Source: Peptostreptococcaceae bacterium (GTDB lineage Bacteria; Bacillota; Clostridia; Peptostreptococcales; Peptostreptococcaceae). Taken from it: a stretch of 64,000 nt of DNA. Positions 35,787 to 45,098 of the stretch are shown in pieces. Position 1 is the stretch's first letter. Every line of letters begins with the position of its first letter. The stretch is taken from the NCBI GenBank assembly GCA_025210335.1, contig JAOARY010000030.1, positions 1 through 64,000 on the forward strand. Direction: 5' to 3'. The notes beneath the pieces are model-generated. The model was not told the DNA's origin and searched no databases. It saw nothing but the letters and a program-made list of their open reading frames with translations. The position numbers were made by a program, and so were the translations under genes.

Positions 35787-37205
35787 CTATATAGTTTTTT
35801 CTAATTTTATTTTTTCATCCCAACATTCTATACCCTTCATCTGTGGTATCATTGAAGCTTCAAATACTGGATCTTTACCTTCCTTAACTTGACTTTTATA
35901 ATTATTTAATAATTTAAATGCGTATTTTGAAAGTGCAAGTATTGAAAGTAAATTCAATATCGCCATAAAGCCCATGAATAAATCAGCCATACTCCAAACA
36001 ATATCCAAACTAGTGTAAGAACCCCAAAGAACCATAACAACAACAGCTAGTCTATATAATAATAATACAGATTTATTTTCTGTCATAAATTCTATATTAG
36101 ATTCTCCATAATAGTAATTACCTATAATAGAACTAAAAGCAAACATAAGTATACATATTGCTATAAAAATATTACCCCAAGAGCCAACTTGGGAACTAAG
36201 TGCAGACTGTGTAAGCTCTATACCATTAAGTTCTGTATTTTCATATGCACCAGATAATAAAACTATAAATGCAGTTGCACTACAAATAACAATAGTATCG
36301 ATAAACACACCAAAAGTTTGAATAAGACCTTGTTTTACTGGATGAGATACATTTGCAGTAGCTCCTGCATTTGGCGCACTACCCATACCAGCTTCATTTG
36401 AAAATAAACCTCTTTTAATCCCTTGCATTATAGTAACACCAATTCCTCCACCAATAGCAGAATTAAAGTCAAATGCATCTTCTATAATAAGTGTTAATAT
36501 AGATGGTACTAATGATATATTTTTTATTATAACAAAAGAAGCTACTATAACATATGCTATAGCCATTATTGGAACTATGGACTCTGCAACTTTTGCAATT
36601 CTTTTTATCCCACCAAATATAACAAAAGAAGTAATAATAGCAACTACAAAACCAACATGCATTTTATTTAAATTAAATGCCTTTGAAAAAGCCAAACTTA
36701 TTGTATTAGCTTGAACGGAATTAAATACTAGACCAAAAGCAATCGTTATAAGTATTGAAAAAATAACGCCTAAATATCTTTTATTCAATGCTTTTTCCAT
36801 ATAATAAGCAGGTCCACCTCTAAATGAATCCTCATCTTTTACTTTATATGCTTGAGCTAATGTATTTTCTACAAAACTAGAACCAGCTCCAATAAGTGCT
36901 ATAAGCCACATCCAAAATACTGCACCAGGCCCTCCAACAGCTATTGCTATTGCAACACCAGCCATATTACCAGTACCAACATGAGATGCAACACTTATAC
37001 AAAATGCTTGAAAAGAAGATACTCCTTTTGAATCTGTTTTCTTTCCATTGGTAAGTATTTTAATCATATCTGGAAAACATACAAACTGAACAAAATTGCT
37101 TCTTAATGTAAAATAAACACCTAAAATTAATAATAAACCAATAAGTACATACGACCATAAAATATTGTTAACATTTGAAATAACTAAATTTAAAACTTCG
37201 CCCAT
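35787..37205 (-). CDS. AGCS family sodium:amino acid symporter, probably for glutamine
   Basis: 472 residues, about eleven membrane helices. AGCS signature pieces: FCISVASHVGTGNMAGVA, GAVFWMWLIALIGAGSSFVE, FRGGPAYYMEKAL and NEAGMGSAPNAGATA. The family couples Na+ to alanine, glycine or glutamine uptake. Here the gene follows glutaminase by 20 bases in one operon, the same pairing as glsA-glnT in Bacillus subtilis, so glutamine is the most likely substrate. GGAGG lies seven bases before the ATG at 37205. The operon should be driven by the sigma-54 promoter upstream of glsA. Confidence 0.92.
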   Translation of the reverse strand: MGEVLNLVISNVNNILWSYVLIGLLLILGVYFTLRSNFVQFVCFPDMIKILTNGKKTDSKGVSSFQAFCISVASHVGTGNMAGVAIAIAVGGPGAVFWMWLIALIGAGSSFVENTLAQAYKVKDEDSFRGGPAYYMEKALNKRYLGVIFSILITIAFGLVFNSVQANTISLAFSKAFNLNKMHVGFVVAIITSFVIFGGIKRIAKVAESIVPIMAIAYVIVASFVIIKNISLVPSILTLIIEDAFDFNSAIGGGIGVTIMQGIKRGLFSNEAGMGSAPNAGATANVSHPVKQGLIQTFGVFIDTIVICSATAFIVLLSGAYENTELNGIELTQSALSSQVGSWGNIFIAICILMFAFSSIIGNYYYGESNIEFMTENKSVLLLYRLAVVVMVLWGSYTSLDIVWSMADLFMGFMAILNLLSILALSKYAFKLLNNYKSQVKEGKDPVFEASMIPQMKGIECWDEKIKLEKTI

Positions 37206-37225
37206 AAACAATCCTCCCCATTTAT

Positions 37226-38143
37226 TTAAAATATACTAAGGTCTAATTCCTTAGATACTTCTTCCAACACCATCTTTCCAGCCATACTATTTCCACTTTG
37301 ATCTAATGCTGGACCAAATACACAAACTCCCATCTTCTTTGGTGCAACTGACATTATACATCCACCAACACCACTCTTAGAAGGCATTCCTACTTTAACT
37401 GCAAAATTTCCTGAAGAATCATAAAGACCACAAGTAGTCATTATAGCAAGTACAATTCTTGTATGGTCTACACCTATTATTCTTTCATTAGACCAAGGTG
37501 CTACTCCTTTATTAGCAAGAACTGAAGCTATTTTTGCAATATCTCTTGCAGTTACTTCTAATGAGCATAATTTAAAATACGCATCTAGTATATCTTCTAC
37601 ACCATCACATATAATTCCTGCACCTTTTAAATAATAGGCAAGTGCTCTATTTGTATTACCTGTTAATTTTTCTGAATTATATACATTATAATTAACATCG
37701 ATACTATCATTATCAGCCATTTTTCTTATTAGATTTCTAACTCTTTCAAATTTTTCATAACCATTATCACCATTTATAAGAGCTGTAGTAACTATTGCTC
37801 CGGCATTTATAAATGGATTTAGTGGTATATGAGAAGCTCTTGTTTCAAGTCTTGCAATTGAATTAAAAGCATCTGAAGATGGTTCTGTTCCAACCTTTTC
37901 AAAAACTTGGTCTTCACCTTTATCTAATAATGCACATATTAAAGTTATTACTTTAGAAACACTTTGGATTGTAAATTTGACATCTACATCACCAAAATAA
38001 TTCTCATTACAATTCACATCAAATATATGTACTGCCAAATGATCTTTATTTGCTTTTGCAAGTTCAGGTATATAACTAGCAACAAGTCCTTCTTGTACAT
38101 ATTTTCTATTATTATTTATTATTTCTTCTAATTTTTTATTCAA
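37226..38143 (-). CDS. glsA: Glutaminase
   Basis: 305-residue cytoplasmic enzyme that turns glutamine into glutamate and ammonia. It is a serine-dependent beta-lactamase-like fold: catalytic SxxK is Ser61-Val-Ser-Lys64 (FTIQSVSKVITL). Other family blocks are FNSIARLE, NPFINAGAIV, NRALAYYLKGAG and the end block VPSK-like MPSKSGVGGCIM. It leads the two-gene operon with the AGCS symporter. An AGGGAAG-type ribosome site lies before the ATG. A near-perfect sigma-54 promoter stands about 125 bases upstream and a sigma-54 activator gene is next, so expression should answer to the NtrBC-like pair. Confidence 0.96.
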   Translation of the reverse strand: MNKKLEEIINNNRKYVQEGLVASYIPELAKANKDHLAVHIFDVNCNENYFGDVDVKFTIQSVSKVITLICALLDKGEDQVFEKVGTEPSSDAFNSIARLETRASHIPLNPFINAGAIVTTALINGDNGYEKFERVRNLIRKMADNDSIDVNYNVYNSEKLTGNTNRALAYYLKGAGIICDGVEDILDAYFKLCSLEVTARDIAKIASVLANKGVAPWSNERIIGVDHTRIVLAIMTTCGLYDSSGNFAVKVGMPSKSGVGGCIMSVAPKKMGVCVFGPALDQSGNSMAGKMVLEEVSKELDLSIF

Positions 38144-38267
38144 TTATCTTCCCTCCATCAATGATAAAATTAAGACAATATTGTTTATGGGCAATTTTTT
38201 TTGATACCCTTATATTTATTTTTTAAACAATATTAATTTTATTTAATAATTCTATATCAATAATAAA

Positions 38268-38283
38268 TGCAATTTACATGCCA
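38268..38283 (-). promoter_or_regulatory. Sigma-54 (-24/-12) promoter of the glsA operon
   Basis: On the minus strand the sequence is TGGCATGTAAATTGCA. It has the invariant GG and GC dinucleotides exactly 10 bases apart and matches the consensus TGGCAYRNNNNTTGCW throughout. Transcription would start near 38257, giving a leader of about 114 bases before glsA. Upstream, toward the activator gene, are palindromes at 38398-38407 (TTTGTCCAAA), 38449-38460 (TTTGTATACAAA) and 38494-38505 (CGTTTGAAAACG) that could be enhancer sites. Confidence 0.85.
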
Positions 38284-38448
38284 AACGTTTTCTTTATTTT
38301 AAAAATATTTAAAATAATTTTGCTTTTTACTAAAAAAATTCATCAAAAACATATTTTAGACTGTGTTGGCTATTTTATTCTCAATTAATAATTTTCTTTT
38401 GTCCAAATAAAAACTACTTTATATTATAATTTTTGCAATATTTTCATC

Positions 38449-38460
38449 TTTGTATACAAA
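38449..38460. promoter_or_regulatory. Candidate upstream activator site
   Basis: TTTGTATACAAA is a perfect 12-bp palindrome about 200 bases upstream of the predicted sigma-54 start, the usual distance for an NtrC-type enhancer. A shorter relative, TTTGTCCAAA, lies at 38398-38407. Confidence 0.4.
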
Positions 38461-38512
38461 CAAATGATTCTATTCTTTTATTTATTCAATTATCGTTTGA
38501 AAACGCACAAAA

Positions 38513-38553
38513 AAATGCTCGATATTAAACATTAAGTTCAATATCGAGCATTT
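38513..38553 (-). terminator. Terminator of the NtrBC-like operon
   Basis: A 14-bp perfect stem (38513-38526 with 38540-38553; ATGCTCGATATT core) with a 13-nt loop is flanked by A and T tracts directly after the regulator stop codon. Confidence 0.85.
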
Positions 38554-38555
38554 TT

Positions 38556-39935
38556 TTATTGCAAATTATATTTTTCCATTCTTCTTTTTAATGCATGCCT
38601 TGATATACTAAGCATTTTAGAAGCATTTGAATAATTATTATTTGATAGTCTTAAAGCTTCTTTTATATAATATATCTCTAAATTCTTAACTTCCTCTTCT
38701 AAAGATATTTCATTTTTTAAGTCTTTATATCTATTATCAATTTCACATTCAGCAATATTCATATTATTATTGATCATTTCAAAAGGTATTAAATCTTTTG
38801 TTATTATCTTTTTATCATTTAATATAACTAGCCTTTCAATCATATTTTTTAATTCTCTAACATTCCCAGGCCAATTATAATTCAAAAATATATTTTCAAC
38901 CTCAAAATCAAAACCTAATATATTTTTTTTGAATTTTTTCGAAAACAACGATAAAAAATGATTTGCTAAAAAAATAATATCTTCTTTTCTATCTCTAAGT
39001 GAAGGTATTTTTATATTTAATACATTAAGTCTATAAAACAAATCTGATCTAAATTCATTTTTCTTTATAGCTTCTTCCAAATTTTTATTTGTTGCTGCTA
39101 ATATTCTTATATCAACTTCTATTGAATCAAGCCCTCCAATTCTTTTAAATTTTTTACTTTCCAAGAATCTTAATAGCTTAGCTTGTATATCAAGAGGTAT
39201 TTCACCAAGTTCATCCAAAAACAATGTTCCTTTATGAGCCAATTCTAAAAGTCCTTTTTTTGATTTATTAGCTCCGCTAAATGCATTTTTTTCAAATCCA
39301 AATAATTCTGATTCTAACAAATTAGAAGGTATAGAAGCACAATTAATACTAAGCATCAAACTATCTTTTCTACTACTATTATTATGTATAAAATTTGCTA
39401 CAACTTCTTTTCCACAACCTGTTTCTCCAGTTATAAGTGCAGTTACAGAATCATTTTTAGCAAGTATATTCATTTTTTTTACTACATCATTCATTATTGG
39501 ATCTTTCATCAAAAAAGTATTGTCCTTATTTTGATTATATTGTTTATACATCATAAGCTTTTTTTTCATAGCTTGATTTTTCATGGCTTTAGATAAACTA
39601 AGATTAATTTCTTCTATATCAAGAGGCTTTTTTAAATAATCTGTAGCACCTAATTTAATAGCCTTTATTGCAGTTTTTATATCTGCATAAGCTGTCATTA
39701 TGATTATTTCAACATAATCATCTATATTTTTTATTTCTTTTGCAAGACTCAATCCATCTTCATTTTTTAATTTCATATCCAAAAGTATTATATCTGGTCT
39801 AAAACTTATAAGTTTTTCTAAAGCTTCTTTCGAATCTTTAGCAACCTCTACATTATAATTATAATCCTTAAGACCCTCCATCAAAGAAAATCTAATAATT
39901 TGTTCATCATCTATAATAAGTATTTTTTTATCCAT
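38556..39935 (-). CDS. NtrC-family sigma-54-dependent response regulator
   Basis: 459 residues. Receiver domain (1-120) with ILIIDDEQIIRFSL and phospho-acceptor Asp in ILLDMKLKNEDG; AAA+ sigma-54 activation domain (about 140-375) with Walker A ITGETGCGKEVVA, Walker B LFLDELGEIPLD and the Arg-finger region; a Fis-type HTH at the end (SNASKMLSISRHALKRRMEKY). The sigma-54 contact loop reads NAFSGA where most relatives have GAFTGA, a double substitution. The gene starts directly after the kinase stop. With a sigma-54 promoter in front of the neighbouring glsA operon, that operon is its obvious target. Confidence 0.94.
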   Translation of the reverse strand: MDKKILIIDDEQIIRFSLMEGLKDYNYNVEVAKDSKEALEKLISFRPDIILLDMKLKNEDGLSLAKEIKNIDDYVEIIIMTAYADIKTAIKAIKLGATDYLKKPLDIEEINLSLSKAMKNQAMKKKLMMYKQYNQNKDNTFLMKDPIMNDVVKKMNILAKNDSVTALITGETGCGKEVVANFIHNNSSRKDSLMLSINCASIPSNLLESELFGFEKNAFSGANKSKKGLLELAHKGTLFLDELGEIPLDIQAKLLRFLESKKFKRIGGLDSIEVDIRILAATNKNLEEAIKKNEFRSDLFYRLNVLNIKIPSLRDRKEDIIFLANHFLSLFSKKFKKNILGFDFEVENIFLNYNWPGNVRELKNMIERLVILNDKKIITKDLIPFEMINNNMNIAECEIDNRYKDLKNEISLEEEVKNLEIYYIKEALRLSNNNYSNASKMLSISRHALKRRMEKYNLQ

Positions 39936-41306
39936 TTACAACCCCCTATATATAGGTAAAAATAATTTAAAATTACATCCTTTATCATTATTATTTTCAA
40001 CCTCTATATTTGCATCATTTGCATTTAAAAGTTCAAAAACAACACTAAGTCCCAATCCCGTTCCATCTTCATTAGTAGTAAAAAAAGGATTAAATATCTT
40101 TTTAATATTTTCTTTTTCTATTCCTCTCCCATCATCTATAACTTCACACTTAACATATTTATCATTATAATTACTTACCCTAATTAATATATTACCTTTT
40201 AATTCTACTGCCTTTAATGCATTTGATATCAAATTCAAAAATATTTGAGTCAACTGATTCTTGTCAAAATAAATAAATTTATCTTCTTTGATATCAAGCT
40301 TTATATTTATATCTTTTTTTTCAAAATCATTAATAAAAAATTTCAAAGAGTTTTCTATAAAACTTTTTAACTCGATTTGTTCTTGCTTTATAGTTTTATG
40401 TTTTGAAAAACTTAATATATCTTTTATCAGATTATCTAATCTATCAATTTCTTTTATTATTCCTTCAAATAATTTTTCATTAGACTCATCTTGATTATAC
40501 TTTTTAAATCTTCTACTTAGAACTTGAGCACTCATTTTTATTCCAGAAAGCGGATTTCTTATTTCATGAGCTAAAGCAGCTGATAATTCTCCTAATGATG
40601 CTAATTTATCAATTCTTTCTATTTTATTTTCTAATTTTTTTCTCTTTGTAATATCTTTAAAACTACATATAACACCACTATTTTGATTTGATGAATTTTT
40701 CATTATTATTGTTGATATATCAAAATACAAAATATCTGACTTTAATTCAAATTCAATAATTTCATTAATATTCTTATTTGTTTTTAAAGTATTTAATATT
40801 TGATTATTAAATATTTTTATAATATCTTCCCTAGAATTTAAGTCTAATAAATGTGTAATAAGATTATTTGCAGACTCATTTAGGCTTATTACATCTCCAT
40901 TTATATCAGCTGTTATAATTCCTGTATCTATATTTTTTAATATATCTTCATTAAATTTTTTCATAAATAAAAATCTATTTGTTCTTATCTCTATTATTTT
41001 TTTCATATCATCAAAAGCTTTTGATAGATGATTGATATTATGTTCTTTGGTTTTTATATCTTCTTCATTTAATATACTGTTATACGCATCTAACAATATA
41101 TTAATAGGCTTTATCATATTATTAGTTACAAATAATATAGCCTCAAAACCAAATACTATAAATATTACAGAAATAATCAAAAACAAAGGTTCATTTTTTA
41201 ATTTAATTAAATCAAAACCATAATGCATAAAATTAAGTAAGATTATAGGTATTAAAAATAATAATAATAAAGGTATAAATACTCTTATTCTAAATGATTT
41301 TTTCAA
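39936..41306 (-). CDS. NtrB-like membrane histidine kinase with almost no outside domain
   Basis: 456 residues. Two membrane helices (about 9-26 and 40-60) leave only about 14 residues outside. Then a HAMP-like linker (about 60-110), a PAS domain (about 115-215, DTGIITADINGDVISLNESA), HisKA with ELSAALAHEIRNPLSGIK, and HATPase with FLNLISNALKA, DDGRGIEKENI and GTGLGLSVVFELL. The start is a TTG at 41306 after AGAGGGG. The kinase therefore cannot sense an outside ligand with its own domain. A dCache receptor gene diverges from it across 132 bases. Co-transcribed with the sigma-54 regulator. Confidence 0.92.
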   Translation of the reverse strand: MKKSFRIRVFIPLLLLFLIPIILLNFMHYGFDLIKLKNEPLFLIISVIFIVFGFEAILFVTNNMIKPINILLDAYNSILNEEDIKTKEHNINHLSKAFDDMKKIIEIRTNRFLFMKKFNEDILKNIDTGIITADINGDVISLNESANNLITHLLDLNSREDIIKIFNNQILNTLKTNKNINEIIEFELKSDILYFDISTIIMKNSSNQNSGVICSFKDITKRKKLENKIERIDKLASLGELSAALAHEIRNPLSGIKMSAQVLSRRFKKYNQDESNEKLFEGIIKEIDRLDNLIKDILSFSKHKTIKQEQIELKSFIENSLKFFINDFEKKDINIKLDIKEDKFIYFDKNQLTQIFLNLISNALKAVELKGNILIRVSNYNDKYVKCEVIDDGRGIEKENIKKIFNPFFTTNEDGTGLGLSVVFELLNANDANIEVENNNDKGCNFKLFLPIYRGL

Positions 41307-41438
41307 AAAAACCCCTCTTTTTCTAAGTAAAATTTAAATTCATACTAAAATCAATTTTAACATATATACAAAAATGCTTGTTATTATATTATCCAAAATA
41401 TAATATATAATTATACTACATATATAGGATGTGATATT

Positions 41439-42728
41439 TTGAAGAAATTTTTCTACAGACTTTTATTTTGGATTATTCTAATTTTTTTGTTCGTAGGCTT
41501 CTTTTTAGGAAATTTATATATAAAAAGTTCTAATTTAAATTTACAAAATAAATATATAAAAGATTTTGAAATATCTTTAGACCTTGTAAATACATCTTTA
41601 AATGAATTTTTATTAAATTTTGAAAGTGCTATTTATATGCTTTCTTCAAATGAAAATTTGATAAAAGTAACTACAAATACTAACTATTATAATAGTACAA
41701 TTAATTTATTTAAATCTTTTCAAGAATCTTATTCATCAACTGCTTATGCATATTTTGCACCTATAAATAAATTAGATAATGGTAAGAAATTAATAACTTG
41801 GCCAGATACATCTAATGAATTGTCCACTAAAGATTGGTTTCCAATCTCTCGACCTTGGTATAACTTAGCAATAAAGAATAAAAACCTAATAATTTGGACA
41901 GATCCTTATACTGATGCTACTACAAAGGAACAAACTCTAACAGTTTCCAAAACTGTTCAAGACAAGAATGATAATATCATCGGAGTTTTAGCAATAGATA
42001 TATTTTTAAAAGATTTAAAAAATAAAATCAAAGAATTTAAAACACCAAATAAATTTGATATCTTTTTAATAGATAAGGAAGGTAATTTTATTGAGATTGT
42101 ATCAAATAATTTAAATTCTAATAAATTAAACACTAATTATAAATTAAAAGAAAATCTAAATCTTAAAGGAAAAAATAATTATTATGATTATATTAATGAT
42201 GAAAAATACTATATATCATATAAAATAAATCCCTCAACTAATTGGAAATTGATTTCTATGATTAATTATAATGATATATTAGAAGAGACAAAACAGTTTA
42301 AAAAAGACATGTTTATAATAATATCACTTGTAATAAGCTTTGGCATTCTTAGTATAATTTATATATTTATAAGTATGAATAATTCAATAAAAACCCTTAG
42401 CTTATCATTAAAAGAAAATATAAAAAAAGATAAAACTAATCATAAGTTTATTGATCATAATTTCAATTTATTAAAAGAATTTGACCTAAAATCAAATCCA
42501 GATATAATACTTTATTTTAAATGCGAAAATTTAATTAATGATATCAATTGTTTTTTTAATAATAATATTTCAAAATCTAAAAATGAAATTCATAATGTTT
42601 TAATAAATGAATATGATATAAAAATAAATCTCCTTATAAAAGATTTGACTCAACTAAATAATAATATAGCTAAAAATTATATCGATTCCTTAGTTAAATT
42701 AAAAAATAATCTATCTGATTTTTTTTAA
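41439..42728 (+). CDS. dCache-domain membrane receptor without a known output domain
   Basis: 429 residues. Membrane helix 1 (about 7-29), an outside double Cache domain (about 35-285) and helix 2 (about 290-313). The Cache ligand block is clear: DWFPISRPWYNLAIKNKN, WTDPYTDATTKEQTLTVSK and IIGVLAIDIFLKDL, the pattern of amino-acid-binding dCache_1 receptors. The inside tail (about 315-429) has no HAMP, methyl-accepting, kinase, GGDEF or EAL motif; it is a low-complexity Lys/Asn-rich helical region (KDLTQLNNNIAKNYIDSLVK). The start is a TTG at 41439 after AGGATG. It diverges from a kinase that lacks a sensor, which suggests the two form one receptor. Confidence 0.82.
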   Translation: MKKFFYRLLFWIILIFLFVGFFLGNLYIKSSNLNLQNKYIKDFEISLDLVNTSLNEFLLNFESAIYMLSSNENLIKVTTNTNYYNSTINLFKSFQESYSSTAYAYFAPINKLDNGKKLITWPDTSNELSTKDWFPISRPWYNLAIKNKNLIIWTDPYTDATTKEQTLTVSKTVQDKNDNIIGVLAIDIFLKDLKNKIKEFKTPNKFDIFLIDKEGNFIEIVSNNLNSNKLNTNYKLKENLNLKGKNNYYDYINDEKYYISYKINPSTNWKLISMINYNDILEETKQFKKDMFIIISLVISFGILSIIYIFISMNNSIKTLSLSLKENIKKDKTNHKFIDHNFNLLKEFDLKSNPDIILYFKCENLINDINCFFNNNISKSKNEIHNVLINEYDIKINLLIKDLTQLNNNIAKNYIDSLVKLKNNLSDFF

Positions 42729-42748
42729 TCAATGTAAAATAATATATA

Positions 42749-42783
42749 GGGTTATTGTATTAAATTTTTAAATACAATAACCC
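42749..42783. terminator. Bidirectional terminator between the dCache gene and helD
   Basis: A 12-13-bp perfect stem (42749-42761 with 42771-42783; GGGTTATTGTAT core) lies between the convergent genes. Confidence 0.75.
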
Positions 42784-42790
42784 CTAAATT

Positions 42791-45016
42791 TTAATTTATT
42801 TTATAAATATATAATCTATGAAGAGCTCTAGTTATTCCAACATAGAATAATTTAGAAAACAATTCATCTTCCTTATACATATTTTCATTAAAATCGTAAA
42901 GAAGTACACAATCAAACTCAAGTCCCTTACAAAGATGTATTGGTAATATTACTATTTCCTTTTTATATTCATCATCTTTTGACTCAAGAATTTGTATATC
43001 AAACTCTTTATTTAATTCTTTATAAAGTGATTTTGTCTCCTCCTTACTTCTAGTTATTACTGCAATTGATTTAAAATCTTTTGATTTTAATTCTTTTATT
43101 TTTATTTTAACATCATCAATATTTATTTTATTATCATAATTATAATATTTAACTTCATCCCCTTCTCTTAATACAGGTTCTGCTAAGTTCTCTTCATCTA
43201 TACCTACATTTCTTAATATATCATTTGCAAAATCCATTATCTGTTTTGTACATCTATATGATTTTCTTATTTTTAGATATTTTGTTCTTTTCTTTTTAAA
43301 AACATCAACAATCATATCATCCCAAGATTTAACCCCTCTATAAGAATGTATTCCTTGAGACAAATCACCTACTATAGTAAATGAATTTTTTCTATTTAGC
43401 TTTTTTAATATTTCCATTTGAAATTTTGAATAATCTTGTGCTTCATCTATTACTATATGTGAAAATTTAAAATCTTCCTCTATTCCATTTAAACTCATAT
43501 GCATATATAAAAGACCACATATATCTTCAATATCAAATTTTTCTTCAATAAAATTTTTATTTGACACTTCAATAAGATCATCAATAATATAAAAATCTTC
43601 TTTTCTTAAATGTTTTCTTAAATTACTCTTTGAACTTATAAAATCCTTATATAATTTTTTATAATCAAAATCCTTCCAAAAAGTCATATATCCACTGACA
43701 ATTGTATTTTTTTTCTTATCTATATATTCTACAATTTCACTTTTTTTATCATATAAATTAATTTTCTTTTCTTTTAATAACTCTAACTGATCTTTGTATT
43801 TTTTCTCTATTTTATTTATATTTAATATACATTTTTCTTCTATTCTATCAATCAATATTTGCGCTCTTTTTGATCCTAATTTCTTTATATAATCTTTAAC
43901 TCTTTTAATTCTTTTATTAATACATAAATACGAAAACTCATTTTCATAAAGATTTCTTATAAATTCTTCTTTAAATAAAGTATAATCCTTGATTTTTATA
44001 TCCCTTATATCTATTTGTGTTTTCATCACTTCATCTAAATAACTATCTATAGCTTCTTTAAACTCCAAAGAAGATTTAAAATTTGAAACTCTAGCAATCT
44101 TCTCTCTTTGTTCTTCATCATAAAGTAAAGTAAGAAGATTTTTTTCTTCTTCAAAAATATTTAACTTTTCATCCAACATTGAAAATGCCAATTCAATAAA
44201 AGTATTTTGTCTTATATTCGAAACTCCCAAATCTGGTAACACATCTTTTATATAATTTAAAAATAATTTGTTAGGAAATAACATCAAAATATTTTTTGGC
44301 TTTAACTCATCCTTATATGTATATAATAAATATGCTATTCTATGAAGAATTATCGTTGTTTTTCCACTACCTGCAACACCTTGAACAATTAAATTTGAAT
44401 CTTTATTAGCTCTTATAATATCATTTTGTTCCTTTTGTATGGTAGAAACAATATCCTTTAATCTATTATCTTTTTTCTTAGAAAGGGCATTTTGTAAAAA
44501 TTCATCCATAGGAGTAAGACCTTTATCAAAAATATTTATTATATTGTCATAATCTATTTCATATTGTCTTTTTAATTTTAATTCACCATTTATAAGACCA
44601 TCTGGAGCTGTGTACATAGCCTCCCCAATTTCACCACTATAATAAAGACTACAAATAGGAGCTCTCCAATCTAATATATATCTTTTTTTATCTTCATTTC
44701 TTTCCAAACTTGTTTTTCCAATATAATAAGTATTTGTATCATTATCATCCTCTTTAAAATCAATCCTACCAAAATAAGCTTTTTCTTTTGATTTTTTAAG
44801 CTCCTCTAACTTTTTAGCTTTTAACTCAAATAAATTTATTTTTATTTGAAGTTCATCCGATTCACTTCCTATTTTTTTAATCTCTTTCATAGATTTTTCA
44901 AAGTCCAAAACATCCTTTTTAAGCCTCTTTATCTCAAAATCCAATACCTCTAAACTCTCTTTTAAATACTTTTTTTCTAAGTCAAAATCATAATGTTTTA
45001 AATTTTCCAAATTCAT
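42791..45016 (-). CDS. helD: HelD-like UvrD/Rep superfamily ATPase
   Basis: 741 residues. N-terminal coiled-coil arm (about 10-85), a block with YYIGKTSLER and LDWRAPICSLYYSG typical of HelD, Walker A GVAGSGKTTIILHRIAYLLY, VIDEAQDYSKFQ (Walker B) and the C-terminal helicase motif SYRCTKQIMDFAN and LPIHLCKGLEFDCVLLY. Bacillus HelD pushes its arms into RNA polymerase and releases it from stalled or dormant complexes. This gene has the arm and is not a DNA repair UvrD. The ATG at 45016 is close to AAGGGGG; a TTG six bases later is also possible. It follows the LUD gene beyond a terminator. Confidence 0.9.
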   Translation of the reverse strand: MNLENLKHYDFDLEKKYLKESLEVLDFEIKRLKKDVLDFEKSMKEIKKIGSESDELQIKINLFELKAKKLEELKKSKEKAYFGRIDFKEDDNDTNTYYIGKTSLERNEDKKRYILDWRAPICSLYYSGEIGEAMYTAPDGLINGELKLKRQYEIDYDNIINIFDKGLTPMDEFLQNALSKKKDNRLKDIVSTIQKEQNDIIRANKDSNLIVQGVAGSGKTTIILHRIAYLLYTYKDELKPKNILMLFPNKLFLNYIKDVLPDLGVSNIRQNTFIELAFSMLDEKLNIFEEEKNLLTLLYDEEQREKIARVSNFKSSLEFKEAIDSYLDEVMKTQIDIRDIKIKDYTLFKEEFIRNLYENEFSYLCINKRIKRVKDYIKKLGSKRAQILIDRIEEKCILNINKIEKKYKDQLELLKEKKINLYDKKSEIVEYIDKKKNTIVSGYMTFWKDFDYKKLYKDFISSKSNLRKHLRKEDFYIIDDLIEVSNKNFIEEKFDIEDICGLLYMHMSLNGIEEDFKFSHIVIDEAQDYSKFQMEILKKLNRKNSFTIVGDLSQGIHSYRGVKSWDDMIVDVFKKKRTKYLKIRKSYRCTKQIMDFANDILRNVGIDEENLAEPVLREGDEVKYYNYDNKINIDDVKIKIKELKSKDFKSIAVITRSKEETKSLYKELNKEFDIQILESKDDEYKKEIVILPIHLCKGLEFDCVLLYDFNENMYKEDELFSKLFYVGITRALHRLYIYKIN

Positions 45017-45054
45017 ACCCCCTTCTAATTCCCGTTTTAAATATAAAGCAAAAT

Positions 45055-45082
45055 AAAGGCTATATCAATTGATATAGCCTTT
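45055..45082. terminator. Terminator between the LUD gene and helD
   Basis: A perfect 12-bp stem (45055-45066 with 45071-45082; AAAGGCTATATC) around AATT lies directly after the LUD protein gene. Confidence 0.85.
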
Positions 45083-45098
45083 TATTAATTATAAAGAA

